Shown piece after piece: positions 25,320-37,900 of a DNA stretch of 64,000 nucleotides; the stretch's first letter is position 1; each line of letters opens with the position of its first letter. The stretch covers positions 135,598,125-135,662,124 of the forward strand of contig NC_133897.1 in the NCBI RefSeq assembly GCF_964199755.1, read 5' to 3'. The notes under the pieces were generated by a model. That model did not search any database. It saw only the letters and a list, made by a program, of their open reading frames with translations, and was not told the DNA's origin. Source of the stretch: Larus michahellis (Eukaryota; Chordata; Aves; Charadriiformes; Laridae). Position numbers and translations under genes: made by a program.

Positions 25320-28300
25320 ATTTTATTTAATTTTCTGGAGACTAGCTACTGCTTTGCACAATGTTTTCTATACCATGTCTTCCAATAATTAATGGACTGT
25401 TTCAATTAAAATCAATGGCAGCCTACAAACACATTAATAGATATTTTTGTGGCATAAAACAGTAGCAGAGTTTCCCTTTTATGGCATAAAACAACTGCAA
25501 AATTTCTCTTCTTGGTCTGACTAAAATTTGATTATCTTTTATCAGACTTGCCATCAAGCCATCATCACATGAGTTTCTATTTCTAGATTTACTTCTATTA
25601 CTAGACTCAAATTTGTCTTTTCTAATTCTACTTTTTACTAAGAGTTTTAGATAGCTTTCCCCATAGGCTTGTTTTAAGGAAGTATCCTGAATGTTACACC
25701 TTTTTTTAAGATTGAAAGGGATTGTATCCTTTGTCCCTTAGTACTGTCTAGGAGATAGTGCATGTTGCTACTGTTTCAGTTATAGCGCTCCTTTGTAATA
25801 ATTTCCATGTTTTCTGTGTGTACGTGGTTACTGAGTGGTATACTTTATGACTACGTTCAGTTAAATATTGGAAGTTTATTGTGTGATCTTATTTGTTTAT
25901 TAGTTTATTTGTTATTAGCTTAATGCAGACATGTTGGAAAATCAAGAACAGTGGCTTGGTAACGCACCAGTCTGCTAACACTTCTGATAGAAGTAATACC
26001 GTTTGCTTTTACATACCTCTGATGAGCAATGGTTGCACCCATGAACTTGTCAGAGTGAGTGGTAAAAGTCTGTGTTCATTAACATAGGAAAATAAAAGCC
26101 TAATGAGATTGAAAAGGATAAGGAACAAGAGGACTGACATGAAAGGGTAACAGAATGAAAAATTCCAGGGACTTGAGTGACTCGTAAGTTGCGACGTGAT
26201 TAATTTCATCCAGAGGTTGTAAAAAAGCTGGTTGATCATTCTGCTCCTCATTGGTCTCAAGTTCCTAAAGAGAATAAAGATTAGTCTTGTTGGCTGGCTG
26301 GGCAGGTGGACTTCACTGTGCTGCAACTCTGTTGTATCTCTATTATTTTGCAGAGAAGAGGTAAAGAATTGGTAGAAGTGGAAGTAAATATGCACCTGGG
26401 CTCAGTGTTGCATCAACTATTGTTAGAGCTAGTTAGAAAAACGCTTCATTTGCTAATGTTTTAAAGGACTTTTTTTAAACTTTGATTAATAATTTTTCAT
26501 ATTTGGATTAACTAACGTTTTCTTGATTTTGAGAACCAGATTGCTCCCTCCGTTTTTCATTTTTCACTGCCATTATTTTGTGGATGCTTTTTCAAAAAAT
26601 TTGTATATATTAACCAAATTTTTGACTTAGCCTAGAAGTTATCATTCTTGTCAGGTTTCTCTAATGATGTTACTTTAATAGCCAAAGATTTAGTATGGTG
26701 AATGTTTACAGAATTTTGGAAGTTTGCTGCTTAGAAAATCCAGACTTAATTCTATTATATTTATATAAATGTGCATTTTCCAACTTTTTAATTTAGCACA
26801 TTTCCTTAAAGATAATTTTATTGCTTTTAAACATGACTGTCATAAAATTGTCCCTAAGCCAAACTGCATAACACTTCTATCTCTGTATGTACACAAAAGC
26901 ACCCTATATATGTGTGATAAAAATAAAATTGCTATATGAATCTGTAGACATTAATTTTTCAGTATATTTTGTTAATTTATTTACCGTATCCAGGTAAATT
27001 GACATTGATTTTCATTCTGGAAACTAAAATTGTAACTATTAATGTGAAAATATTTGCTTATCCAAGACTTCAGTGCCAGCTTTAGCTATTAAGATTAGGT
27101 AAAGTACATGTTGGCCACATTTTAACTCTGAGTTCTTACAATAGTTTAAACATGTAAGTAAACAAGGCACAGTATAAATAGGCAGTGTAATTTTTTTTTT
27201 TTAAAGGTCATCTGTGTAAGTTAGCTGCAAATCACTTTTTTTTCATTGCCAGTCAAGTCTCGTTGCCACTATTTATGTTATGAAAGTTCTCTTTAAATAA
27301 ATTACAAATATTTTCAGGTTTTTTATTGCTGGATAATTCAGACCCCGTTACTGACATTGTTTCCTGATTTATTTTTAGTTTCTTTATTCAGAAAAGTCTT
27401 CTAAATTTAGGGAGGCATAAAGTTGACAAAAAGCTGCATATGTTTTTCCAACTCTCTTCCAGTTGCCTGACACTTTGTCAAGAGTGTGTAAAATCATGCA
27501 GCAGAGAGTAAAATACGGATTAAACAAAATTCAATCATCCTGAAAGGGGCACTGCTTTGTTTTGGTTTTCTCCCATTATTTTCTTTTTTTTTTTTCCTCT
27601 ATCTGTCCATATTTTGTTCTCCCCTGCTTTTAAGCAAAATGATGTGATTTATCACAGTGCTTTACTTTGGATCCTAGCTCAATGAAATAATTCAACACAT
27701 AGCTCTTTTTTATTGTTTTTATTTCAGCAAGCCATTTTTTGCACAATAGCGTGCTGTTTGGACACTTGAAAATTCAAATGAAACGGGGAATTTTTTCCTC
27801 GGAGTAGTTTTTGACCAACTTTTCTATTTAGAGCATGCTATTTGAAGAATGTTGCCAAGCTACATGCATTTTCTATATATCGTGTGCACTTGTTTGCGCA
27901 AACACAACCTGTTGTATGTTTTGCTTACAATATTAATGCATATATCACATGTTATCTGGGTCACGTAATTTAGTTGTTCTGAGCAATTGCTAGTTTATGG
28001 CTGGGCTTCCACATTTGTGCAACTCATCCCAATTTGAAAGAGGACAGGTTCCTAAAGCTTACAGTAGAAGAACAAACCACTGCTGAAATCTGTTGTAAAA
28101 ACAATCTCTCTGACAAAAAAGGCTAACCAAAAGAGGGAAGATATCTGGAAAAGTGTAGAGAAGATGGAGAGAGCCAAAGAAGAACAAGCAATGCAACAGG
28201 TGTGTCATATAGCAGGGGAAATGCAGTTTAACCCCCACTGAATTATTTTTTAAAAAATCCAGATTTTTTTTTTTCAGCCTAAAAAGGAAGGGATTCAAAG

Positions 28301-31300
28301 ACCAGTCCCATTCAAATTGCGACAGGAAATGCATAACTGCACAAACAGACATTTTATAAACATGTGTTATGAAGGTTTTAAAGAAGACAAAGTAAAATCT
28401 ACTGTCATTTTAATACAATGTAGGAAGAAATCCAACAGTTGCCTCTTCCAGGTTCAGAAATACTATGATTTTTTGATCCTGAAAAATAGTTCTGTGAAAG
28501 AATTTCTCTAATTTCAACAGTACTCTAAAGCCATGTTGGCTTCATGATATATATATATATAAATTATTTTGAAGTGATTTTTGTATGTAGGGAATTAACT
28601 AAACAAAAAGAAAAAAACAAAGAGAGAAGAGATTGACTGAAAAGGGGCAAGTGGGACAGCGAAAGAAAAGAGAGAAAAACGTTTGGGAGGAAAGACTGGA
28701 ACATTCATGCCACATGGGTGAAGTGAAAGTAAAGTGACTCTGTAGACATTTTACATGACATAAAGAGGCAACCCGAAAAAAATAAAATGGATTATTTTTT
28801 GCAAATAGGAAAACCCAACCAACCAACCGGGGATGGTCCAAAGGTGAAACTAGAAGTATCCAGACTGGAAGTAAATGACTGTATTTTGGCTGTCACTGTA
28901 ATTGTGACTGTCACCAGTCACTGTGCTGTGATTGGTCCCTAGATTTTTTTGGTAGATTGTTATTTGCCATTTTTAAATCAAAATGCGTTCTTCTAAAGGA
29001 CAACTACATGTTCTTGGTCCCCATTAGGAATAACTGGATCAAGTTTCACTTTTTTGTGTTATTTAGAAGTCACTGTAGATTATCAGAGTGTCCCCTTATG
29101 GGAATTATGTTGCTTAAAGCTTCTTAGAAAATAATATAAATGGTGAAGTAAAGACAGAGGAAACTCTGCTTAAACACTCAGTAGATAACTATAGCTCTTT
29201 AAATGGAAAAGATGTGGTATTTTAAAGGAACGGATTTTAGATCGACAGAGAAATGATTGTAAAAATAATCACAATATGCTATAGTTAGTACAGCTTAAAT
29301 TTGACTGCTTGTCAAGTATTTTGAGGAGAGGAAAGTCTGATTTGCCATCAAATTCACAAGTACATAGTTAGATTTTAAATACCTTTCTTACCACTAAGGA
29401 TACGTCTACAGTCTAATAACAACAGCCACCAATCTCTGATGTTTCAGCCATTTAATGTACCTAATTTGGACAGTACACTCGAAGGCTAAGACACACATTA
29501 ACACATTTTAACACAACCTTGGTGCAGCTATACAAATTTTGCGCTGCATCTAACTCACCTCCAGCTGGGTCTCAGTATGGGCAGCAGAAGTGCAGCCAGT
29601 ACCCGTCTGGTGAGGCAGACCCGATGGCCGCTTCCACCACCATTCTGCCACCCCTGAGTCAACTCCTTCGGTATTGCTCTAAAAGAAAATGGATTTGGGC
29701 TGAATTTGCAAAGCGTCCTCCCCGTCCCTCCCCCCCTCCCCAGACTAATCCTTCTTTCTGTGAGGGGTTTTTTGGTTTGTTGTTTGGTTTTTTTTTGCAT
29801 GGTTTGTGTGAAGCAGGCTTTAAAACACTGGGCATAAGTCTGAGAGTTATGATAACCAGGGATTTGAGATGGAGGAGAATTAGAAGCAGCTCCGGGTATC
29901 AGTGGGTACGAAGGTCTCCGTCATTAAGGACCACGACTAAATAAACATGCTGCGATATGATTGCTTTATTGCTCTTTGCTCATTTTATGTCATTTTATTG
30001 CCTTACTAATGGCTATAGGATTAGGTGTATACGGGGGTGCTGAAAATGGAGAACTAAAAGAGGTACATAAAAAAGTGTGCGCTTCCCATAGAGATTCCAA
30101 CTTTTCCTCATCATGGATGATGGAGAGGCTAATTTACCTTGCATAGATAAACGAGGGTAGGGAGAGAGGCACAGAGGGACTTAAAGAACATATCCATTTC
30201 TAGGCTTCATCCTCACTTTAGTACACCTGATGATTTTTATGTGCCTTTATAGTGGCCCCAGTGGGAGAGGCTGTGTCATTACAAGTAGTGCTTTTTTCCT
30301 CCACAATTAGGCAAATGGTATGTTTCTGATCCAGGGTCTACATGTGACAATATGCAGATAAGAATTAATTTTATATATATTTAACTATTAAATAAAACAG
30401 TCTGATTTCTGATATTGCCAGAATCAATCTGGTATGCTGGTGTAGCTGTATCACTTCTGAGGACAGAAAGTACTGATGGGCTAATAATTTTACTGCTTGC
30501 TATTTTGCATGCACTGCAGTTTAGAAGATCAATAAAGAATGTAGTGCCTCAGCAGACCTACAATTTAGACTCCAAGAATCTCTGTTCTTGACTAAAGTCC
30601 TGTTGCAGCTACATAAGGGGAGCTAGTTTCATCCCTGGTGTCTAGAAGTGATATTCTACGTTGGCAGTTTCTTCCAAGGGAAAGAACGATGTATGACGTA
30701 TAAGGTTTCTGGGAAAGTAAAAAGCCAAGCAAAAAATGCTGTCTTAGCTGAAGCCAGTGGATATATATATATTTTTTTTTTAATAGGAGAACCTAAAAAT
30801 GACATGCTTTTATTTGGATCTTAATAGCATGGAGTTACATTTGTGATGCAGAAAAAAAAATGTCTTTCAGAACTTTGTGAGTGGTCAGGGTATATTTTAT
30901 TTGTATTTAAGAATTGCTCATAAATGCATAGACTACACACATATAAGAATGATCAGAATTGATAGGTAGCATTGACATGAATATACATAAAACAAACAAA
31001 AAAAGATAGTGACAGCCCAGCTAAAGCTTAGCATTTAAAAGTGCAGTTCACCCAAGAAAAGTCAGCAAACCTGCAAGAGTTGTAAAGTAGTTCTCAAGGT
31101 TACTACAAAATGTCCCTTTGTTTCCTTCATGCCTTCATCGTTCTTGAAACCCTCTCCACATAGTCAAATTAAACTTATTTCTCTTTCAGTCCTTCCTACT
31201 ACAAATCCTGTTTTACTATGTAGTTTACCCAGTACCTAAACATTAGAGTCATCCAAAGAACAGGGAATCTTTTATTCATACACTTCCATGTCAACAGTTC

Positions 31301-32879
31301 TGCAGTCTTAAAAAACATTTTGTCTTTTATTCCCTATATGTAATCCTTCCAGATAGTATTTCAAGACATTGTATAAATTCTATGCTTTTTTATTCTACAA
31401 GCAGAAGAAAATCTGGCATCAACATTGTCTGATGACTTAAGCATTTTCTTGAAGTTTCTTTAATCTTCAGAAATGCCTTTGTACCTTGAGTGAAAGCACT
31501 GTATTCTCAACCTTTATAATCCAAATAAGAATTTTCTGTAGGAGCATAGTTGGTTTGCATTGCAGGTAGCTTAGCATTTATTTTACTCTTATTGGCTGCA
31601 GGTATTACCTAGAGGTGAGGATGGAAACACAGCCTAGGAAATCAGCCTTCCCTCATCTGTGTATGGAGAGCTGAAGCTTCTGTACTCTGTTGTTTTCTTT
31701 TTTGAATGTAAGTAAAATTTTGCTGCATGCTTCACTAACCTCCTTGCTTGCTAGAGACTCCATCATTAGCAGTCCTATTTCGACACGCTGCTCTCAGAAA
31801 ATGATGGCCATTTGGAGACACAGCTGTTGGAAAGATCATGTGCTCCTGAAAGCCACATAAATACCTATGAAATCGGAGAAATTGGTGGTAGGCTGGTGGA
31901 AGGTATGCACACCCCAAACATTTTTGCTAAATGATAGTTATGTTGCTCACCCAAAGCCGTGTGTGCTCTTTATCAGGCAATTGCTTCCTCATCGTATCTT
32001 ATTACTTTCCTCAGTTGTCCAGATTTTTCAATATCCTCTGGGAAAGATGAACAGAAGACCTGTGAACCGCTAGTTTCTTCTTCCTTTTTTTAATTGGTAT
32101 ACTTTAGTCAGTTAATTAAGGACTTTGCAACTCCAACATGTATTGACCTTGAAGACCCAGTCCTTGAAAGGTGATTATTTTTTTCTATTGATTTCATTAA
32201 ATTTTGCATGATCAGATATTCTTCAGTTCTGGGCCCTAAACATACAAGATTTCAAAAAGTATTTTTTCCACTTTCTTAAGTGAATTCTACTGTGAACGTT
32301 TCCCTCTGTCCCCCAGTGAACTCCATGATTCTTGTTCCTTCCTACTCAGCAGCAACTCGTGTGTTTTGAATTCAGTCCCACTTGTTCATCAGGATGATTT
32401 TTTGCACATTTTCCCTGTTTAATTATATAACGCCACATTTGCTCAATTTGTGCAAACATCCTTTGGACTTGTTACAATTTGATTTTCTGTCAAGGATAGT
32501 TCCAAAGAAGAGCAAATGATGGGCAAAGGAAATGATGCTGGTGTGTATCTCATTTGCAATTCTAATGGCGGCTTTGTGAATTTGAACACGTTAGTAAAGA
32601 GCACTTCACTCAAGTGCACATTACCGCCGAACTTGCTAAACATGTCTAAGAATAATGCTACTCCAATCTGGGCAAATTAGATGGATAACATCATTTGCAG
32701 CAGTTGTTAATTATGTATCAGCTGCAGTCACAGCATAATTCTGCTAATTGCTTATCGCGCTAAGGTTAACTTTCTGTCATTTGTATTTGTTTAATTCATA
32801 ATTAGAATAACACACTTGATATTGTTTGCTGTCCACTTTTAAAAAAAAACATTAATGATGCAAATGTTCAGCAACATAA

Positions 32880-33270
32880 GACTAGAAGAGATCTCCTGAA
32901 TTATCAACTTTGCTGATGTCATCAACCCACGTAATATCTTTCATAAATTTCTCTCTGTGTCTTAAAACCAGTTAGATTCCTCACCTCTGCTACTTAAATG
33001 GAGGTTTGTTACAGTGTCGTGACCCTGCCATGTTTAGATGCTTTCCACTTGCCAGCCTCAAATTTATGTCTTTGTTCTTTTGGCAGCATTGTTTTACTGT
33101 CTAAATAATTTTCCCCCCTATGATGTTACCATGCATGATTTATTTGTAGAATACTCTCTCACTTCTCACTTCCCGGAGATGGGCAAACCAAGTCCTTTTA
33201 GTCTCCTTCTATAAGATCTACATTCTCATGCCCTGAACATGGCTGGCAAGCCATTAGTGCTCCTTAATTC
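32880..33270 (-). mobile_element. probable old CR1 fragment
   Basis: The right part, CCAAGTCCTTTTAGTCTCCT followed by a TATAAGATCTACATTCTCATGCCC-like sequence, resembles the antisense of the CR1 3' region that in other copies reads CTTTTAGTCTCTCCTCATA and ATTCTC-AT-CCC. The left part has the remnant of an AGAGATCTCCTGAATTATCAA block near the 3' end. It is strongly diverged, and limits and orientation are approximate. Confidence 0.45.
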
Positions 33271-33894
33271 CAGCTGTAATGGCAGCTTTTAACTCCCCTG
33301 CCTCGTGCAGATGGAAGTAGAAATGCCATTCACTGTCAGACGAATGACAGATAGCAGGAGGTGTAGATGAGTTTTGCTGGCTCTACAAAATGTGTCCAGA
33401 AGTATTGGTGGAAGCGACTGGCTGACTTCTTATTCTGGCTAAGTGAACAGATATGGCAGTATTTTAATGAAAACTGTTTGAGACAGCTAAGTCAATCTTT
33501 TCAAACCAAGTCCATCATAGTAGCTTAATTTATGTATACATCTGAAAAATAGGGAATGCCATAGTAATTTAGCCAGGGGAGGCTAGAAAGGTATTGTGAT
33601 TCTTAGAGAATAAAAATTCAGTCAAGACTTGAGAAACTGGGTGACAATTGAGAAACAAATTAGGGCACTGGCTGGAGAGAACTCTGCTGAGAAGAACCAA
33701 GGGGTCTTGGTAGGCAGTGAGGAGAGCATGAGCCAGCAGTGTGTCCTGTGAGCAGAGGGCCAACAGCATCCCAGGCGGTATCAGCAGGATCAAGGGAAGT
33801 GATTATTCCCTTTTACTCAGCACTCGTTAGGTAGCATTTAAAAAGGTGCACCCAGTTTTACCCCCTCCCCGCCCACCCGCACCCTTCTTTCTTC

Positions 33895-34350
33895 CAGGAA
33901 AGACTTGGATAAACTGGAGGAAATTCAGCAGAGGGCCACCGAGATGGCCAGGGGCTGGAACAACCTGCCCAGTTGAGGAGTAGCTAATGGACCAGAACTG
34001 TTTCAGCCTGGAGATGAGATGGCTTTGGGAGAGGGGGCCTCACAACAGCGTCTGGTACCTCAGGGCAGTTTGTGAAAATACGGAGCCAGGCTTTTCCTTG
34101 TGGTGCAGGTGGGAGAACAGAGGCTATGGACACAAGTTGAAACAGGAGAATTTCAGGCTGTATGTAAGAAGAAAATTTCCCCCATCTGAGGACCAGGGGG
34201 ACCAGGTCCAGCAGAGGAACAGGGCGCCCAGAGAGGTTGGGCAGTCTCCATCCTTCACCGTATTTCAAGATATGAGTGGATAAAGCCCGTAGCAGCCTGG
34301 TCTGACCTGCATTGAGGAGAAAGTTGAACTCTATGATCTCCTGAGCTCCT
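33895..34350 (+). mobile_element. CR1 LINE, 3' region
   Basis: Recognisable CR1 blocks occur in order: ACTGGAGGAAATTCAGCAGA, GGGCCACCGAGATGGCCAGG, a GAGGGGGCCTCACAACAGCG-like block, a TTTCAGGCTGTATGTAAGAA block, GAGAGGTTGGGCAGTCTCCA, and the 3'-proximal GAACTCTATGATCTCCTGAG. An internal deletion or divergence is visible around 33965-34000. It is older than the copy at 22183. Confidence 0.85.
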
Positions 34351-34562
34351 TGAAGTTAAGGAGTAGGAATGTATTCAGGATTTCTCATGTCTATTATGGT
34401 ATTTCATATAGTTCCTCCTTTTGCACTCATGAAACTGATTAACATGTGTCATAAAAATGCCCAGCCTTTCAGTTCACTTCTGTAGCTCTGCTTTCTTGAC
34501 TGAATTTTATATTAAGATCCCCTTCAGCAAATAACATCAAGACAGTAATATTTTTCATAATT

Positions 34563-34963
34563 CTTTTTTCATAATTTTTTCTTTTTCTTTTCCTTCTTTT
34601 TCTTTTTCTTTTTCTTTTTCTTTTTCTTTTTCTTTTTCTTTTTCTTTTTCTTTTTTCTTTTTCTTTTTTCTTTTTCTTTTTCTCTTTCTTTTTCTTTTTC
34701 TTTTTCTTTTTCTCTTTTTCTTTTTTCCTTTTCCTTTTCCTTTTTCTCTTTTTCCTTTTCCTTTTCCTTTTCCTTTTCCTTTTTCCTTTTCCTTTTCCTT
34801 TTCCTTTTCCTTTTCCTTTTCCTTTTCCCTTTCCCTTTCCCTTTTCCTTTTCCTTTTTCCTTTTCCTTTTCCTTTTCTTCTTCCTTTTCTTCTTCCTTTT
34901 CCTTTTCCCTTTCCCTTTCCCTTTCCTTTTCCTTTTTTTTTTCTTTTTTCTTTTTCTTTCTAA
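34563..34963 (+). repeat. 400-bp polypyrimidine array, TTTTTC grading into TTTTCC
   Basis: The + strand is almost entirely C and T over 400 bases. The left part consists of TTTTTC hexamers, the middle of TTTTCC hexamers with TTCCCT variants, and the right part mixes both before returning to TTTTTC. The minus-strand frame of 172 codons that runs through it, all lysine, arginine, glycine and glutamate, is a by-product of the repeat. Confidence 0.97.
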
Positions 34964-34989
34964 AACAAATGAAAAAAGTGACTTCACTT

Positions 34990-37900
34990 ATGTAAAATAA
35001 AACTGCTTACAACAATGATTCTGAAGACTCGTGGGTCCCAAAGTAATTATTTCTGCCACACTTCCTACGAATGGTTTGATTTCAGATTTTTTTTTTTTTT
35101 AACTGTTCTTTCCAAGACAGCAGTAGGCAACAGTGCTGTAGTTTTCTTTCATTTTTTTCCCCAAGAACACTATGCAGATCAAACAAGGCAAATCACATCA
35201 ATCTTTGATTAGAAAGTATTTATCGTGTCTTCTATCCCCGACATTTATTATATGTAAAAAAAAAAAAAGCGTAAAAAAGAAGTTGCAGTGTTTTAGTTGC
35301 ACTTATTCAAATGCCCAGGCAAGGCCAAGTTTTAGCAAGAAGTTGCATCTTCATTAGACCAAGCAGGACATCCACTTCAAACAGCCAGTGTTGACATTCT
35401 CTTTGGTGCAGCGATTGGGTTATTGCTGTTATGGCAGTCAGTCTGTAGAGTTAGACCTTATATCACCTGAAAAAGAAAATCCTGTTACGCCTATTTTTTC
35501 CACTCACCTGCAGATTCTGAAAGTTTTCAAAATACTTCTTCATGGTATTTGTAATAAAACCTTAACATAAATGGTTAGGATACACCCAGCAGTGACCTTT
35601 TCATCACCTGACTAAATGAAGTCATCTTTGTTTCCTTGCTTGCACACCACCGCTACTGACTCAGCCTTCCTGATTCCTAAACAAATATGTTCTGCAGTTC
35701 CTTCTGATTAGGACATTATTTTCTACTGTGATTTTGCTTCTTTTTGGAAGTTGAAAGACTTAAGTTTTCATAGGAAGTTACTTTTGCCATTCTCACAAAT
35801 CAGCTAGGGATATTTAAATACTAATGGGTTTCAAATGCTGACGTATTTCCAGAACTTACTGATCAAAAGTGGACTGTCACCTTAGATATTTTCTCACGTG
35901 TCTAATTAAAGCACTGTTATCTGGAAGATGAATCAGTTTTAAGTGTTGTCAGGGCATTTAATCAGTAAAGAGTACAGTTTACAGCTGCTTTTTCTCCTTA
36001 ATCAGATGAAAAGAGGGATATCTTTACTGCATGTTTTTGAAAAATCACCAAAACCTTGGAGTGCAACAACTTTTGTGTGTCTCCTGTGATAAATTTAACA
36101 GATTAGTTGTGATTTCTCCTTTTTTTTTTTGACGTAGAGTGTAGCTTTGGTAAGGCAGCTTAACTTCCAGTGGAAGGCCGTTCCTGTGGCTGTATCTACA
36201 CTCTGGGGTAAGTGCATCACAGTCCTGCTCCCAGGAGGTGCACCTGAGTAATGTCTCTGCAAGGTGGGGAAGTGACCTGTGTTCTCCGCATGCCTTGTAT
36301 TTCTGGTTCCCTGGGCCAGAGGGGGTATCAGCTAGGCTCTGACTTTGTGTGCTTGGTGTACTTCCAAAGGAAAGCAGAGAGGCCTGTCCTCCAGTCACAG
36401 GGATTTTTGGGTACACATTCAGAAGCCAGGAGTGCAGGCAAGACCATGCAGGATAGCTGTCCCACAGTTAGGAATGGTATCGTAACATTTGCTTTGTTGC
36501 TTTCTGCTATGAGGGATGATCTTCACCTAGCTTTTTTTTTTTTTTGTTATATTACATATCTTTCTATTTTTATCAAATGCAGAGATACCTGGGTCTGATT
36601 CTGTTAATCCTCATTTGGTATAGTGTCCATCATTTTGTGACTGCACACGTGGACATTCTTTTTAAGTTGGCTGACCCTCTTACTGAAACTCAGGCCCTCT
36701 GAAGCATAACTTAAGTTGGAGAAAACATTCATTATGTGAACTAGGAGTATAGTGATATTTGAGTTTGTTTTAAAATGTGATAAAGGTTTTTTTTTTCTGG
36801 CATTCAGAACCTGTAGCAAGTGGGCTATAAGATATATTTTCATTTTTAAGAAAGTGCTCAGGTGGATAGTGCAGGAGGTGGGTCTCCACCCAAGGTCTCC
36901 ACCTTCACCTCTCTGGTCAGATTCTGGGGAGTCATTTGCGTAGATTCACCTCACCTAACTCTAGATGTCTGTTGCGTTTGTGTGAGCACTTTAGTTAGAC
37001 AACCAGCGGCAAGAAATGGGTGTTTCAATTCAAGAAGTGATTCAGTTCAACCTACTGTTAAAGATAAGTTTGATGAATCTGTTTAGATGTGCCTGTTTAA
37101 GATATAGAAAGGGAGTTAGGCATTTACTTTACGTGCAGATGACTATATTGTAGACACGTGGACTCAAGTGTTATAAACACTATCTTTAGTTGTCCTTTGC
37201 CTCAGTTCTCTGTTCATAAAAAGGGGAATGTAGTTTGTGCCTCTCTCAAAGGTATGGAGATAATGTTAGTGACTGCAAGGTTCTCAGATAAAGTGATGGA
37301 GCCTACCTACATGAATACATTAAAAACAAGGAATACAGCCACCTGAATATGTGCAGAAAACCCACCCAGACACAGCTATTATCTATCATACTTAAAGTAG
37401 GCCTGATCACATAGCTTACATTACTGCAGCTACACATAACTTTTCAGATTGTATCTTGATGATTTGCATTGTGTTTTTTCTCATAACTGCAGCTATGACC
37501 ATTTCTCAAAGTTTCCTCTTACCTGCTCTTAAGATAGAGACTAAGCACAACTTTTCAGGACTGCTTCTTTCATAGTTTCCATGCCAGGGAATTTTTTTTC
37601 CTGCTCAGCTTGATCGGTGTTCTGGTTTTATTAATCAGAGATGCAGCCCATCTAATTTTTCTAATATTTATCATCAGCTTTTAAAAGGGACTTTTACTGG
37701 TTTTGAGCTTATTAAAATCACTGTTAAAAAAATCTGTTGGGAGAAGATATATCTGCATTTCTTGGAAGTCACAGAAGTTAATGTTTTATTCCTACCTGAA
37801 ACACACCTAGCGTGTGTTAAATTAAGAGATAACCACTGGCCAATTGCAGAGTGGATCTGTGTGTATACAGCAAAGAATAGGCTGAAGCTCCTTCTCCAGA

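Larger units (their letters stand above)
23620..32870. other. non-coding stretch, no gene seen
   Basis: Apart from the small microsatellites listed, this is A+T-rich DNA without a recognisable exon. Frames of up to 141 codons, such as at 29519-29944, have no domain, no plausible splice context and low-complexity stretches. The segment near 27760-27990 lacks repeats and may hold a conserved non-coding element. Confidence 0.5.

Noticed and set aside
29519..29944. 141-codon plus-strand open frame
   Set aside because: No recognisable domain, splice context or promoter; it includes homopolymer-derived Phe/Gly stretches and looks like chance.
33569..34283. Open frames at 33569-34283 on both strands
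   Set aside because: They largely overlap the CR1 element at 33895-34350 and have no independent support.
34469..34987. 172-codon minus-strand open frame rich in lysine, arginine and glycine
   Set aside because: It is a translation of the TTTTTC/TTTTCC repeat; there is no unique sequence that would make it a gene.
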